From contig JAGTRM010000001.1 in assembly GCA_018261735.1 (NCBI GenBank), positions 1 through 64,000 of the forward strand: a stretch of 64,000 nucleotides of DNA. The letters run 5' to 3'. Shown in pieces: positions 26,523-35,664 of this stretch. Within the stretch, counting starts at the first letter, position 1, and each line of letters starts with the position of its first letter. The translations under genes and the position numbers were made by a program. Origin of the DNA: Pseudomonadota bacterium. GTDB lineage: Bacteria; Pseudomonadota; Gammaproteobacteria; Burkholderiales; Chitinibacteraceae. Below the pieces are notes generated by a model, which saw only the letters and a program-made list of their open reading frames with translations, had not been told where the DNA came from and ran no database searches.

Positions 26523-27986
26523 TCATTCGCCGAATGCCACCGTAGCCGGGACAGATGGTTTCGCCAATTGCACACAGCGCTGCGCCAGGACTTCGGTCGG
26601 GTCGATCAGCGCGACGGATCTGCCGTCAATTTCATAATGCTCTGTTTGCTGCAGCAGCAAAGGCAGCTCGGTACACCCCAGGATCAAGATCCCCGCCCCC
26701 GCCTCGACCAGATGCGCTGCGACTTCCAGCAGTTCCGCCTTGCAGCGGCCATCGGTGTAGCCTGCCTTTACGCCGAATTCGCCATAAATCACATTCATCA
26801 CCTTGTCTTGATAGGCCGGCTCGGGAACGATCAGCCGCAGCCCGGCCCGCTCGGCAATGGCATGGTAGACCCGGCAGGCCACCGTGCCCGCAGTGGCCAG
26901 CAGACCCACCGTTTGCGTGCGGCCAAAGCGCTGCTGGATATGGGCAACGGTGGTCGACAGCATATTGATGATCGGCACCGACAGGTAAGGCTGAATCTCC
27001 CCGACAAACGCATGCGCGGTATTGCAGGGAATGGCGATGGCCTGCGCGCCCTCCGCTTCGAGGCGTTGGCAGGTGGCCAGCAGCGCCACCGACGGATCGG
27101 TACTGCCGTGGAGCAGATGCGCGGTTCGATCCGGGATTTGCGGGTTCTGTTCCACCACCATCTTGATATGGTCCTGGTCGCACCCCGCTGGCGTATTGCG
27201 TATCACCTTGCCCATGAAATCCACGGTCGCGGCAGGCCCGACGCCGCCGACGATGCCGAGCTTGAAAGGCGGCGGTTTGATCGGCCCGCTGCCGGCGAGC
27301 GCAAATTCGGCATAAATTTCGTTGATATCGGGGAGTTCGATCCCGCGCAGCGCCAGGAAGGCCGAGACCAAGGCCAGCTCGGTGAAGCCCGGCAACAGCA
27401 GGTCGACCGGCTGTTCGAGCAGATCCCGGCAGGACTGCTCCACTCGGTCCAGCACCCCGTCATCGGCATGCCCGGCCTGCAGTCCGTGCGGGCCATACAC
27501 GGCATCCATCAAGCGCGACTGCTGTTGCGGCAAGGGATAGACCAGGCGGTAGCGTTCGCCGAAATAACGCTCGAACAACTTGGCCTCGCGAGTGAAATCC
27601 GAAGTCAGGATTCCCAAACTGCCACCCGGAACAACCGTTTTCCCGACGTGGCAACGCAGCGCATCCATCATGTCCAGCACCGGAATATCAAGCTCGGACT
27701 GGATTTCATCGCGGAAGACGTGGCTTGCGAAACAGGGCAGCAAAATGGCATCGGCCTGCCGCGCGGCAAAAGCCTGGCTGGTTTGAAACACGTAAAGCTT
27801 GCGCGAAGTCATGCGCATGCCGTGCGTCAGTGCCACGCCGGCATCGCGGTACGGATGCTGTTCGTACAGGAAATGGCAAGGCGCGCGGTCCGCCTGCCTG
27901 GCATGCGCCTTAACCAGCTTGCCGAACAGATCCGCGCCGGCCAACTCGCCCAGTCCGCCGATGATGCCCAAGGTTTTTGTCTTCAT
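26523..27986 (-). CDS. Double-domain Asp/Glu/hydantoin racemase-family protein
   Basis: A 487-aa fusion of two aspartate-racemase-like units (about 1-235 and 238-487); each unit begins with a LGIIGG or LGIVGGVGP loop. The C-terminal unit keeps both catalytic cysteines (AIPCNTAHAF and ILGCTELPLLL). The N-terminal unit keeps Cys85 (LLPCFASH) but has Phe201 where the second Cys belongs (LLPGFTELALV). Single-domain proteins of about 230 aa are usual, working as dimers. ATG 27986 gives the family start. Divergent from a LysR gene. Substrate is unknown: aspartate, glutamate or another acidic amino acid. Confidence 0.85.
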   Translation of the reverse strand: MKTKTLGIIGGLGELAGADLFGKLVKAHARQADRAPCHFLYEQHPYRDAGVALTHGMRMTSRKLYVFQTSQAFAARQADAILLPCFASHVFRDEIQSELDIPVLDMMDALRCHVGKTVVPGGSLGILTSDFTREAKLFERYFGERYRLVYPLPQQQSRLMDAVYGPHGLQAGHADDGVLDRVEQSCRDLLEQPVDLLLPGFTELALVSAFLALRGIELPDINEIYAEFALAGSGPIKPPPFKLGIVGGVGPAATVDFMGKVIRNTPAGCDQDHIKMVVEQNPQIPDRTAHLLHGSTDPSVALLATCQRLEAEGAQAIAIPCNTAHAFVGEIQPYLSVPIINMLSTTVAHIQQRFGRTQTVGLLATAGTVACRVYHAIAERAGLRLIVPEPAYQDKVMNVIYGEFGVKAGYTDGRCKAELLEVAAHLVEAGAGILILGCTELPLLLQQTEHYEIDGRSVALIDPTEVLAQRCVQLAKPSVPATVAFGE

Positions 27987-28015
27987 GACTGTCGTGTCCA
28001 ATATTGCGGGAGTCG

Positions 28016-28086
28016 ACAAATTCTAGGGCCGCCAGCTCGCCCTCATGATGAGAAGCGGGCATAGTGTTATGCGGATTTGGACTAAC
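28016..28086. promoter_or_regulatory. Divergent control region between the racemase and lysR genes
   Basis: On the minus strand CCTAGAATTTGT (28016-28027) provides a TAGAAT -10-like element about 30 bp before the racemase start. The same 12-mer occurs in the rhmR promoter (21843-21854). GTTA (28066-28069) and TAAC (28083-28086) form a loose dyad that could be the LysR site. No good -35 is seen. Confidence 0.3.
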
Positions 28087-28168
28087 CTTTGCGGTGGGTG
28101 TATCGCACGATTACGCTGTTGCCGGCAGCGATCGACTGCGAGTCAGAACAGAAGCGGAGTAAAGACGC

Positions 28169-29077
28169 ATGAACTTGAGATGGATCGACGATTTGCTGGT
28201 TTTGGCGCAAACGCAGAGTTTTTCACGCGCATCGGAGATCCGGCACATCACGCAATCGGCCCTGTCGCGCCGCATCCGCTCGCTGGAAGAATGGGTCGGC
28301 GCGGAGCTGGTCAACCGCGGCACCTACCCGGTGGAGTTGACCCCGGCCGGGAAGCTGTTCTGCGATGAGGGCCGCGAAGCGCTGAAAATCCTGCAGGAAG
28401 CCCGCGCCGATATCCGCCAGGAAACGCGCATGCCCGGCAAGGCCATCCAGGTGAGGGCCGGCCATACGCTCTCGATGACTTTCCTGCCCAAATGGATGAA
28501 GCAGTTCCAGCTGCGCCATGGCCCGTTCAATGCCCGGGTCGTGGCCGAAAACGTGCTGGATGCGGTCACCGCCCTGTCCGAAGGCAGTTGCGACCTGATG
28601 TTTTGCTACCACCATCCCCGCGCGCCGATCCTGCTCGACCCGGACAAGTTCGATTACCTGATCCTGGGATCGGAAGCCTTCATCCCGGTGTCGGCGGCCC
28701 TGGCATCCGGCAAACCCGCGTTCAGCCTGCCCGGGCGCAAAAACAGCCCGATTCCTTACCTCGCCTATACCGCGACCACCTTTCTGGGGCGCATCGTCGA
28801 CGTCATTCTCAAGGATTCGCCGGCAGCGCATTTCCTTGAACGGTGCTACGAAGCCGACATGGCCATGTTGCTGATGAACATGGCCAAGGAAGGATATGGC
28901 GTGGCCTGGGTGCCGGAAAGCGCGGTGGCCGATGCGTTGCAACAAGGCAGCCTGGTCAGGGCGGGCGACGCGGCGTGGAGTACGCAGCTCGAGATCCGCT
29001 CCTACCGCGCCAGACACAGCACCAATGCCACGCTGGAAGAGCTCTGGCATTCGCTTCAAACTGAAAAAGAAAGCTGA
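28169..29077 (+). CDS. LysR-family regulator, HypT/YjiE-like
   Basis: A 302-aa LysR regulator with an N-terminal helix-turn-helix (MNLRWIDDLLVLAQTQSFSR, ITQSALSRRIRSLEEWVGAELVNR). The effector domain (IQVRAGHTLSMTFLPKWM, YLAYTATTFLGRIVDVIL, GYGVAWVPESAV) resembles the HypT/YjiE branch. It is divergent from the double racemase gene and probably controls it. Its stop codon is directly followed, in the same frame, by a LysR gene fragment. Confidence 0.87.
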   Translation: MNLRWIDDLLVLAQTQSFSRASEIRHITQSALSRRIRSLEEWVGAELVNRGTYPVELTPAGKLFCDEGREALKILQEARADIRQETRMPGKAIQVRAGHTLSMTFLPKWMKQFQLRHGPFNARVVAENVLDAVTALSEGSCDLMFCYHHPRAPILLDPDKFDYLILGSEAFIPVSAALASGKPAFSLPGRKNSPIPYLAYTATTFLGRIVDVILKDSPAAHFLERCYEADMAMLLMNMAKEGYGVAWVPESAVADALQQGSLVRAGDAAWSTQLEIRSYRARHSTNATLEELWHSLQTEKES

Positions 29078-29270
29078 GCCTGCCTGGCAGAACAGTGCCT
29101 GGGCGTGCGCCTGCCCAACCGCGCCACGCGCCGGCTGAGCGTGACGCACAAAGACGGGCTCTACCACAAGACCAGATCGCGCCTGCTGATCGAGCACGAC
29201 GAGCTCGACCGGCAGTTTTCCAGCAGCCGGGATGTGCCGAAGGGACTGTTGCGGATCAACGCGACTTTCG
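29078..29270 (+). pseudogene. Fragment of a LysR regulator gene similar to the one at 25572
   Basis: About 190 bp read LGVRLPNRATRRLSVTH...SSSRDVPKGLLRINATF, matching residues about 34-97 of the LysR protein encoded at 25572-26483. At the DNA level most bases agree. The match ends abruptly at GACTTTCG (29270). No helix-turn-helix or start codon precedes it; it begins right after the stop of the other LysR gene and in the same frame. It is a remnant left by duplication and deletion or by recombination. The rest of 29271-29513 is AT-rich and holds the promoter of the glycosylation cassette. Confidence 0.8.
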
Positions 29271-29513
29271 TTTACGCGTGGTGTTTGGGCTACATGGCTT
29301 GTGCAGTATTGTGCAACGAGACCTTGAATAAATGGCCTCGTGTCATATTATAAAACTAAATAATTATCATCTTTAATTGGGAAATTGATATCAGACGCGG
29401 GGTAGACAATTGTGAAATGGTCTCTACATTCAGCATGCAAATTTATTGCATGGCCATTTCGCAATAAAGCCGCCAGGGAAGAATCCACCCATATACACGC
29501 CAGAGGTGGCAGC

Positions 29514-30755
29514 GTGGAATCCGACCCCACGCCTTATAAGCCCCCCATACCCAAACCAATTCTTCTTCTCTTCATCCCATTTATACTCGCACTTAGCTTA
29601 ATATTTTCCTGGGTATATGTCGATAATCTTGTAATAAGGCCAGCAGAGCAAAAACGTTACAATTCCACCGTCATGGTTAGTGATTTTGTGGTTCCTTATG
29701 CAGCCGCGTTGCTTGCTATTGACGGCACGCCCGAGCAAGCCTTTGACATCAAGAAGATTCATTCAATAGAAAAGCAGGTTTCCAACAATTTATCAATGCC
29801 GCCAATCCCCTGGCCCTATCCTCCCTTCTACCAATTACTGATAATGCCACTGGGGAATTTTGACTATATCACTGCATACAGGCTCTACGTGGCAATAACG
29901 CTTGCAATGCTTACGATTGTTGCCTATTGCATTGCATCGTACTGGCTTACACCGAGCCTGGTGATAATATTTCCTGCGTTAGCTTTCTGTGTTGCAGTGG
30001 GACAAAATGGTATCTTGTCTGCTTCCTTTATCGGTGCTGGGCTATTGCTGCTAAAGCGCAGACCCATTGTCGCCGGAATTGCTTTTGGGCTCATGGCATA
30101 CAAACCCCATCTTGCGGTGGCAATACCATTCTGCCTGCTTGCCGGTAGATATTATCGGGTGCTGGCTGCCACGGGTTTAACCGCTCTTGCGACTATTTTG
30201 ATCAGCATTCTCGCATTCGGAACAAAACCGCTGATTGCATTTTTTTTAAACCTGACTTCCCATTCACAAATTGTCTTTGATCATCATTCAGATCTTTTGC
30301 TGCGCATGCCAACCATTATGGCCATGATGTTGCAATTGACGGATAGCAAGACGTTCGCATCGGCTGTCCAAATTCTTGTCTCAGTCACGGCATTAGCGGG
30401 AAGCGCTTGGGTTTGGCGTCGATCAGATCAGGATTGGCAAAAAGCGCTGGCTTTGACAGCTTCAATCCCCCTCGCAACTCCCTACTTTTTTGATTACGAC
30501 ATGGCCATTTTTTCCATTCCTTTTGTTTTCCTGGCCAAGGAGGTATGGACCGCGGGGTTTACTTATCAACGGGCTCTAATAATCACCACGCTGTGGCTTG
30601 CTCCGCCGATGTTTTTTTTGTTTCCACCAACCTGTCAAATCGGCCCCCTCGTATGGCTCGGCCTACTAGGCTATGTGGTTTATCACGTTGCCAAACAAGG
30701 TCATGACAAACCGCTTTCAGCTTGGGTTTCGGATGTTACTTCGGAGATCGATTAA
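29514..30755 (+). CDS. GT87 (DUF2029)-family membrane glycosyltransferase
   Basis: A 413-aa polytopic inner-membrane protein of the GT-C type that uses a polyprenyl-phosphate sugar donor. About 9-10 hydrophobic helices; the loop after the first has PWPYPPFYQLLIMPLG, and VGQNGILSASF is the family's GQN motif. I chose GTG 29514 because AGAGGTG precedes it by 6 nt; a GTG at 29412 would add 34 polar residues. Base composition is much more AT-rich than that of its neighbours. With the next two genes it makes a gtr-like cassette, in which it would transfer the sugar outside the membrane. Confidence 0.82.
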   Translation: MESDPTPYKPPIPKPILLLFIPFILALSLIFSWVYVDNLVIRPAEQKRYNSTVMVSDFVVPYAAALLAIDGTPEQAFDIKKIHSIEKQVSNNLSMPPIPWPYPPFYQLLIMPLGNFDYITAYRLYVAITLAMLTIVAYCIASYWLTPSLVIIFPALAFCVAVGQNGILSASFIGAGLLLLKRRPIVAGIAFGLMAYKPHLAVAIPFCLLAGRYYRVLAATGLTALATILISILAFGTKPLIAFFLNLTSHSQIVFDHHSDLLLRMPTIMAMMLQLTDSKTFASAVQILVSVTALAGSAWVWRRSDQDWQKALALTASIPLATPYFFDYDMAIFSIPFVFLAKEVWTAGFTYQRALIITTLWLAPPMFFLFPPTCQIGPLVWLGLLGYVVYHVAKQGHDKPLSAWVSDVTSEID

Positions 30756-30838
30756 GTTTGGTGTGGCTGTGCCTTCATTGCTTCTGAGTGAATTCGCCCC
30801 GAGTGGTCTTATCTGCCGGCGCTGCGGTGAGGATAAAA

Positions 30839-31597
30839 ATGATCAATGGAAAACATGTAACAGTAGTCATGCCTGCCTACAAGGCCGCCCAGACCATCGA
30901 GAGAACGTGGAATGCGCTTCCGCAAGCGATTGTTGACCGAGTCATCCTTGTCGATGATGCCAGTCCCGATGACACCGTCGATGTTGCACGCAAGTTAGGG
31001 ATAGAGGTCATCGTCCACGAAAATAACCGGGGCTACGGCGCCAATCAGAAAACTTGTTACAACGCGGCATTAAGCGGGGGAACGGATATTGTTGTCATGG
31101 TTCATCCCGATTATCAGTATGAGCCCAGACTGGTTACCGCTATGGCGGCCATGATTGAATCGGGGGTTTATTCCGCGGTCATCGGTTCCAGAATATTAGG
31201 CGGAAAAGCCCGCGCAGGCGGCATGCCTCTTTGGAAATATATCGCAAATCGCGTATTGACTGCAGTTGAAAATGTGATGCTCGGAGCCAAGCTTTCTGAA
31301 TACCATACAGGCTACCGCGCATTCTCGGTCGAACTGCTGCGCCAGATTAGATTCGATGCCGGATCTGATGATTTCGTCTACGACAATGAAATGCTTGCAA
31401 AAATAATCATTGCCGGGTTCCCACTAGGCGAAATTTCCGTTCCAGCAAAATATTTTGCAGAAGCCAGCTCGATAAATTTTTCCCGATCCGTGCGGTATGG
31501 GTTTGGCGTTCTTGGCGTTGGCTTTCAAGGCCTGCTTTGGCGACTCGGTTTACGTTCAGATGGCAGATTTTTGACTTTGCCGAATTCAGACAATTAA
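30839..31597 (+). CDS. GtrB-like family 2 glycosyltransferase (polyprenyl-phosphate sugar synthase)
   Basis: A 252-aa GT2 enzyme similar to dolichol-phosphate mannose synthases and GtrB. HVTVVMPAYKAAQTIERTW opens the nucleotide fold, ILVDDASPDDTVD and MVHPDYQYEP carry the acidic metal/UDP-binding residues, and SEYHTGYRAFS is the acceptor-loop motif. No clear C-terminal membrane helices, so it is the short form. It loads a sugar onto undecaprenyl phosphate. ATG 30839 has GAGG 6 nt upstream; an earlier in-frame ATG (30788) lacks one. Confidence 0.88.
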   Translation: MINGKHVTVVMPAYKAAQTIERTWNALPQAIVDRVILVDDASPDDTVDVARKLGIEVIVHENNRGYGANQKTCYNAALSGGTDIVVMVHPDYQYEPRLVTAMAAMIESGVYSAVIGSRILGGKARAGGMPLWKYIANRVLTAVENVMLGAKLSEYHTGYRAFSVELLRQIRFDAGSDDFVYDNEMLAKIIIAGFPLGEISVPAKYFAEASSINFSRSVRYGFGVLGVGFQGLLWRLGLRSDGRFLTLPNSDN

Positions 31598-31601
31598 TCC
31601 C

Positions 31602-31994
31602 ATGAACATCCCCCCTCAACTGAAAGATCATTGGATAAAAAAATTCGCGCTGCATGTGCTAACCGGGGGGATATCGGTTTTATTTCATTATTCATGCATG
31701 TGGCTTTTGCTGAAAGGGGGAGCCACGCCGATCATTGCAAGCAGTTCCGGATTTATTCTCGGCGCGACCGTTCGATTTCTAACTGCGCACTTTGTGGTTT
31801 TCGAGCCTGCGGCCTCATGGATTAGGGCACTACCCAAATTTTTGCTCTGGATTGGATTTCAAGGCATTGGCAATGCAGGCTTTCTTGAAATTCTTATCGC
31901 CTTTAAAGTTTCGGTTTGGATCGCGCAGTTTTTTGTGACGGGATTTATGACTGTTTTAACTTTCCTGATGTATCGTGTCTGGGTTTTTCGGTGA
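31602..31994 (+). CDS. GtrA-like small membrane protein (putative flippase)
   Basis: A 130-aa protein with four predicted helices and the GtrA-family pattern: an N-terminal FALHVLTGGISVLFHYSCMW and a C-terminal FMTVLTFLMYRVWVFR. GtrA proteins are thought to flip polyprenyl-phosphate sugars to the periplasm. It starts 4 bp after the GT2 gene, so the two are co-transcribed. Together with the GT87 protein it would form a complete surface-glycan decoration system. Confidence 0.85.
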   Translation: MNIPPQLKDHWIKKFALHVLTGGISVLFHYSCMWLLLKGGATPIIASSSGFILGATVRFLTAHFVVFEPAASWIRALPKFLLWIGFQGIGNAGFLEILIAFKVSVWIAQFFVTGFMTVLTFLMYRVWVFR

Positions 31995-32090
31995 TCTTGT
32001 TTATTCCCCCGTTCGGCATATCGGCAAGATGTACACGCATCCATTGCGGACAAAGGATTGCCAAATAACGCCGGGCGAATACATAACCAC

Positions 32091-33182
32091 TCACAGGGGA
32101 ATGCTGTCACCCGCCAGCCAGTGGCCGCTCTTGCCCCCCACCTTTTCCAGCAGACGGATGCAGCCGATGGTCATGCTGCGGTCCACCGCCTTGAGCATGT
32201 CGTAGATGGTGAGCAGGCCAACGCTTACCGCAGTCAGCGCTTCCATTTCCACGCCGGTACGGCCCACGGTTTCGGAGGTGACCCGGCAGATCACGGTGTT
32301 CCGGGGCCGGTCGACGATGAATTCGACCTCGATGCGCGTCAGCGGCAACGGGTGGCAGAGCGGGATCAGGTCGGCGGTTTTCTTGGATGCCATGATCGCC
32401 GCCACGCGCGCCACGCCGAGCACGTCACCCTTGCTGGCCCCGGCGTCGATCTTGCGCAGGGTATCGGGCAGCATGCGGATTTCACCCTCGGCGCGGGCGA
32501 TGCGGTGCGTTTCATCCTTGGCGCCAACGCCGACCATGTGGGCCTCGCCCCTGGCATTGAAATGCGTGAGTTCGCCCGCCATCGGGATCGTCTCGGCCCC
32601 GGCGAGACGCGTGGCGAGCTCGGCCAGATCGTCCGGCGTGTTCAGGTTGCGCAGGCTCCCGGCCGGCATGTCGACCGGGATGGCATTGATCGCGGCATAC
32701 CAGGAACCCAGGCGCAGCTCCTGGCGCGCCAGGCGTTCGGTCAGCCCATCGAGCACGCTGCGCCGCATCAGGCAGACAGCCGAATACGCCGGCTCGGTAC
32801 CGGCGCGGGCATACACCAGATCGGCATGGCTGGCTTGCAGCGCCTGCCACAGTTTTTCGAGCAGATCGGCCGGCAGGAACGGAATATCGCAGGGAACCGC
32901 CAAAAGATAATCGGCCGGCGTGCCGAGCATGGCGGCATGGATGCCGGCCAGGGGACCGGATTGGCCGGGATAGACATCGCGCAACACCGGGTAGCCGTAA
33001 CGGGCATATTCGGGCAGGTTGCGATTGGCGGAAATCAGCACGTGTTCGACCGGCTTGGTCTGGCGCTTGAGCGCATCGAGCACCCATTCCGCCAGCGGCC
33101 TGCCCGAGAGTTCGACCAGCCCCTTGTCCTGCCCGCCCATGCGGCGACCTTCGCCACCGGCCAACACCACTGCATCAATCAT
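32091..33182 (-). CDS. Fused MobA-MoaC: molybdenum cofactor guanylyltransferase and cyclic pyranopterin phosphate synthase
   Basis: A 363-aa protein. Residues 1-195 are MobA ([20 protein letters not shown] nucleotide loop, [10 protein letters not shown] metal site, [12 protein letters not shown]). Residues about 200-363 are MoaC ([72 protein letters not shown]). MoaC makes cyclic pyranopterin phosphate after MoaA; MobA attaches GMP at the end of the pathway. No stop or frameshift separates them, so this is a true fusion of the first and last stages. ATG 33182 overlaps the moaE stop (ATGA). Confidence 0.9.
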   Translation of the reverse strand: MIDAVVLAGGEGRRMGGQDKGLVELSGRPLAEWVLDALKRQTKPVEHVLISANRNLPEYARYGYPVLRDVYPGQSGPLAGIHAAMLGTPADYLLAVPCDIPFLPADLLEKLWQALQASHADLVYARAGTEPAYSAVCLMRRSVLDGLTERLARQELRLGSWYAAINAIPVDMPAGSLRNLNTPDDLAELATRLAGAETIPMAGELTHFNARGEAHMVGVGAKDETHRIARAEGEIRMLPDTLRKIDAGASKGDVLGVARVAAIMASKKTADLIPLCHPLPLTRIEVEFIVDRPRNTVICRVTSETVGRTGVEMEALTAVSVGLLTIYDMLKAVDRSMTIGCIRLLEKVGGKSGHWLAGDSIPL

Positions 33183-33628
33183 TGTTTCTCCCAGCGCAAC
33201 TTGGCTGTTTCGTCGGATTCCCGCGCATCGACCCACTGCGCACCTTGCGCCGTGTGTTCCCGCTTCCAGAACGGTGCTTCGGTCTTAAGGTAATCCATGA
33301 TAAACGCATTGGCTTCATAAGCGGCAGCGCGATGCGTGCTCGCGGTGAGCACCAGCACGATCTGCTCGGCCGGACCGAGCTTGCCGACGCGGTGAATCAC
33401 CGTCACGGCCTGCAGCGGCCAGCGCTGCTGCGCGGCTTCGGCGATGCCGGCCAGCGCCTTCTCGGTCATGCCCGGATAGTGTTCGAGTTCCAGCGCCTCG
33501 CCCGGCGCCAGATCGCGCACCCGGCCGACAAATGCCACGATGGCACCGATGTCGGTTCTACCTGCCAGGCAGTCGTATTCTTCGGCAAGGCTGAAATCTC
33601 GCTGTTGCACGCGGATCACGGCTTGCAT
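33179..33628 (-). CDS. moaE: Molybdopterin synthase catalytic subunit MoaE
   Basis: A 149-aa large subunit of molybdopterin synthase, which inserts sulfur carried by MoaD into cyclic pyranopterin phosphate. Signatures: [45 protein letters not shown] and [12 protein letters not shown] (active-site lysines). ATG 33628 ([12 protein letters not shown]) is the family start and lies one base after the moaD stop; the longer frame is rejected. Confidence 0.94.
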   Translation of the reverse strand: MQAVIRVQQRDFSLAEEYDCLAGRTDIGAIVAFVGRVRDLAPGEALELEHYPGMTEKALAGIAEAAQQRWPLQAVTVIHRVGKLGPAEQIVLVLTASTHRAAAYEANAFIMDYLKTEAPFWKREHTAQGAQWVDARESDETAKLRWEKQ

Positions 33629-33629
33629 C

Positions 33630-33890
33630 TCAGCCCCCGGTGACCGGCGGAAAGATTGCCACTTCCGCGCCCGGTGGAATCGGCGCATCGAAGCGGGCCA
33701 TATCCTGGTTGATCGCGACGCGGAACACGCGCTTTCCGCCCAGCTCGTCAGTCCAGACACCGCCGCGCGCGGCAAGCCAGCCGATCAGGGCGGCCACGTT
33801 GTGCACCTCGGCAGGCAGCGTCACGTTTTCTTCGGCGCAGGCGAAGGCTTCGCGCAGCCGGGCAAAGTAGAGAATCTTGATCGTGTTCAT
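33630..33890 (-). CDS. moaD: Molybdopterin synthase sulfur carrier subunit MoaD
   Basis: An 86-aa ubiquitin-like protein that starts TIKILYFARLREAF and ends PPVTGG. The C-terminal Gly-Gly is adenylated and then carries the thiocarboxylate used by MoaE. ATG 33890 fits the family start. It lies 13 bp after moeA and 1 bp before moaE. Confidence 0.94.
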   Translation of the reverse strand: MNTIKILYFARLREAFACAEENVTLPAEVHNVAALIGWLAARGGVWTDELGGKRVFRVAINQDMARFDAPIPPGAEVAIFPPVTGG

Positions 33891-33903
33891 TTTCAGTGCG
33901 CTC

Positions 33904-35097
33904 TCAGAGCAGATTGGCAAGTGGAAGGTAACTCACCGCATCGCCCGGCGCCACGGTCTGGCCCGGGGCGATATCGACGAGGCCATCGGCCCAGACCAGC
34001 GAAGTCAGCACGCCGGAACCTTGCTGCGGGAAGAGTTCGACCGTGCCCTCGGCAGTCAGGCGCGCGCGCAGGAAATTGCGCCGCTTGTCGGACTTGGGCC
34101 AGGCAAATGCCGCAGGCAACCGCAAGCATGCCGATTCGGTATTGGCCAACCCGCTCCGGCGCAGCAAAAAGGGGCGCGCCAACAGCAGGAAGGTCACGAA
34201 CGCCGAAACCGGGTTGCCCGGCAGGCCGATGAAATCGGCAGCGCCGATGCGCCCGAGCGCGAACGGCTTGCCCGGCTTGATATTGATCTGCCACAGATCG
34301 AGCTCGCCCAGCCGTTGCAAGGCGGCCTTGACGTGGTCTTCCTCGCCGACCGAGACGCCGCCGGAGGTGATCACCACATCGTGCTCGGCGGCCGCCTGCG
34401 CCAGCGCATCCACCGTCGCATCGAGACTGTCGGGAACGATGCCCAGATCGGTTACGCTGCAACCCAGTGCCTGCAACAGGCCGAGCAAGGCATAGCGGTT
34501 GGAGTTGTAGATCTTGCCGGGCGTCAGCGGCAAGCCCGGTTCGGTCAGCTCGTTGCCGGTGGAAAGCAGCGCAACTTTCAGCGGCGCCAGCACGTTGACT
34601 TGCGCAATGCCGATCGAGGCCAGGAGGCCCATCGCCTGCGGCGCGAGGCGCGTGCCGGTGTCCAGAACCACCCGCCCGGTGGCGATGTCCTCGCCCCGGC
34701 AGCGGATATTCATGCCGGGATTGAGCGGTGCATCGACGCGGACCTTTTCACCGTCGGCCGCACACACTTCCTGCATCGCCACCGCGTTGGCGCCTTCCGG
34801 AACCGGCGCGCCGGTGAAAATGCGCACGGCTTCACCCGGTGCCAGCGCCGCGCCGACCTCGCCCGCGGCAATGCGCCCGCTCAACAAGAAATGCTCGGGC
34901 GGCCGGGCAAAATCGGCCACATTCAGCGCGTAGCCATCCATCGCGCTGTTGTCGAAACCGGGTACGTCGATGGATGCGACCACGGCTTCCGCCAGCACCC
35001 GGCCCAAGGCAGCGCCAAGCGGGATGTTTTCCGTGGCGGCCACCGGCCGCGCGGCCGCATTGAGGCGCGCCAGCGCGGCATCAAGTTCGAGCATCAT
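33904..35097 (-). CDS. moeA: Molybdopterin molybdenumtransferase MoeA
   Basis: A 397-aa enzyme that ligates molybdate to adenylated molybdopterin. Motifs: [69 protein letters not shown] and [13 protein letters not shown]. The start is ATG 35097 or the adjacent ATG 35094; it overlaps the end of mobB by 17 bp, so coupling is likely. Confidence 0.95.
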   Translation of the reverse strand: MMLELDAALARLNAAARPVAATENIPLGAALGRVLAEAVVASIDVPGFDNSAMDGYALNVADFARPPEHFLLSGRIAAGEVGAALAPGEAVRIFTGAPVPEGANAVAMQEVCAADGEKVRVDAPLNPGMNIRCRGEDIATGRVVLDTGTRLAPQAMGLLASIGIAQVNVLAPLKVALLSTGNELTEPGLPLTPGKIYNSNRYALLGLLQALGCSVTDLGIVPDSLDATVDALAQAAAEHDVVITSGGVSVGEEDHVKAALQRLGELDLWQINIKPGKPFALGRIGAADFIGLPGNPVSAFVTFLLLARPFLLRRSGLANTESACLRLPAAFAWPKSDKRRNFLRARLTAEGTVELFPQQGSGVLTSLVWADGLVDIAPGQTVAPGDAVSYLPLANLL

Positions 35098-35587
35098 TGT
35101 CCAGGTAATCCAGGATAAATGCGGCAATGGCCGCGGGTTGGTCAAGATCCAGACAGGGTAGCGGCAGATCAGGCTTGCCGGTGCTCGCCACCGCCACAAT
35201 GTGCGGATCGGCCAGCGCCAGACAAGGCTGGCCGGTGGCGGCGCGCCAGACTTCCAGCTTCGGGATCGCTTCGCGCTTGAAGCCTTCCACCAGTGTCAGA
35301 TCGGCAGGTTTCAGCCGGGCCAGTTGCTCGGCCAGCATGGGTTCGGGTGCGCCACGCAACTCGTGCACGATGGCAAACCGGTAGGGCGAGGCGACCAGCA
35401 CCTCCGCCGCGCCGGCCGAGCGAAAGCGCGCGCTGTCCTTGCTCGAGGGCTCCAGTTCCAGATCGTGATGCGAATGCTTGATCACGTTGACCGTGCGGCC
35501 CAGCCGGGCGAATTCCGGCAACAGGCGCTCGATCAACGTGGTTTTACCGCTGCCGGAATAGCCGACAATACCAAAAACCTTGTTCAT
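35081..35587 (-). CDS. mobB: Molybdopterin-guanine dinucleotide biosynthesis adapter MobB
   Basis: A 168-aa P-loop GTP-binding protein ([19 protein letters not shown]) that assists Mob[21 protein letters not shown] and [19 protein letters not shown] are family hallmarks. First gene of the cofactor operon mobB-moeA-moaD-moaE-mobA/moaC. The gap to the GST gene upstream is 77 bp. Confidence 0.94.
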   Translation of the reverse strand: MNKVFGIVGYSGSGKTTLIERLLPEFARLGRTVNVIKHSHHDLELEPSSKDSARFRSAGAAEVLVASPYRFAIVHELRGAPEPMLAEQLARLKPADLTLVEGFKREAIPKLEVWRAATGQPCLALADPHIVAVASTGKPDLPLPCLDLDQPAAIAAFILDYLDNDART

Positions 35588-35664
35588 GTTCCTGCCCTCC
35601 TCGGGGGTATCAACTTATTGTACGCATTGGCTTGCGCACAACAACCCGGATGCGGGCAGGGTCA

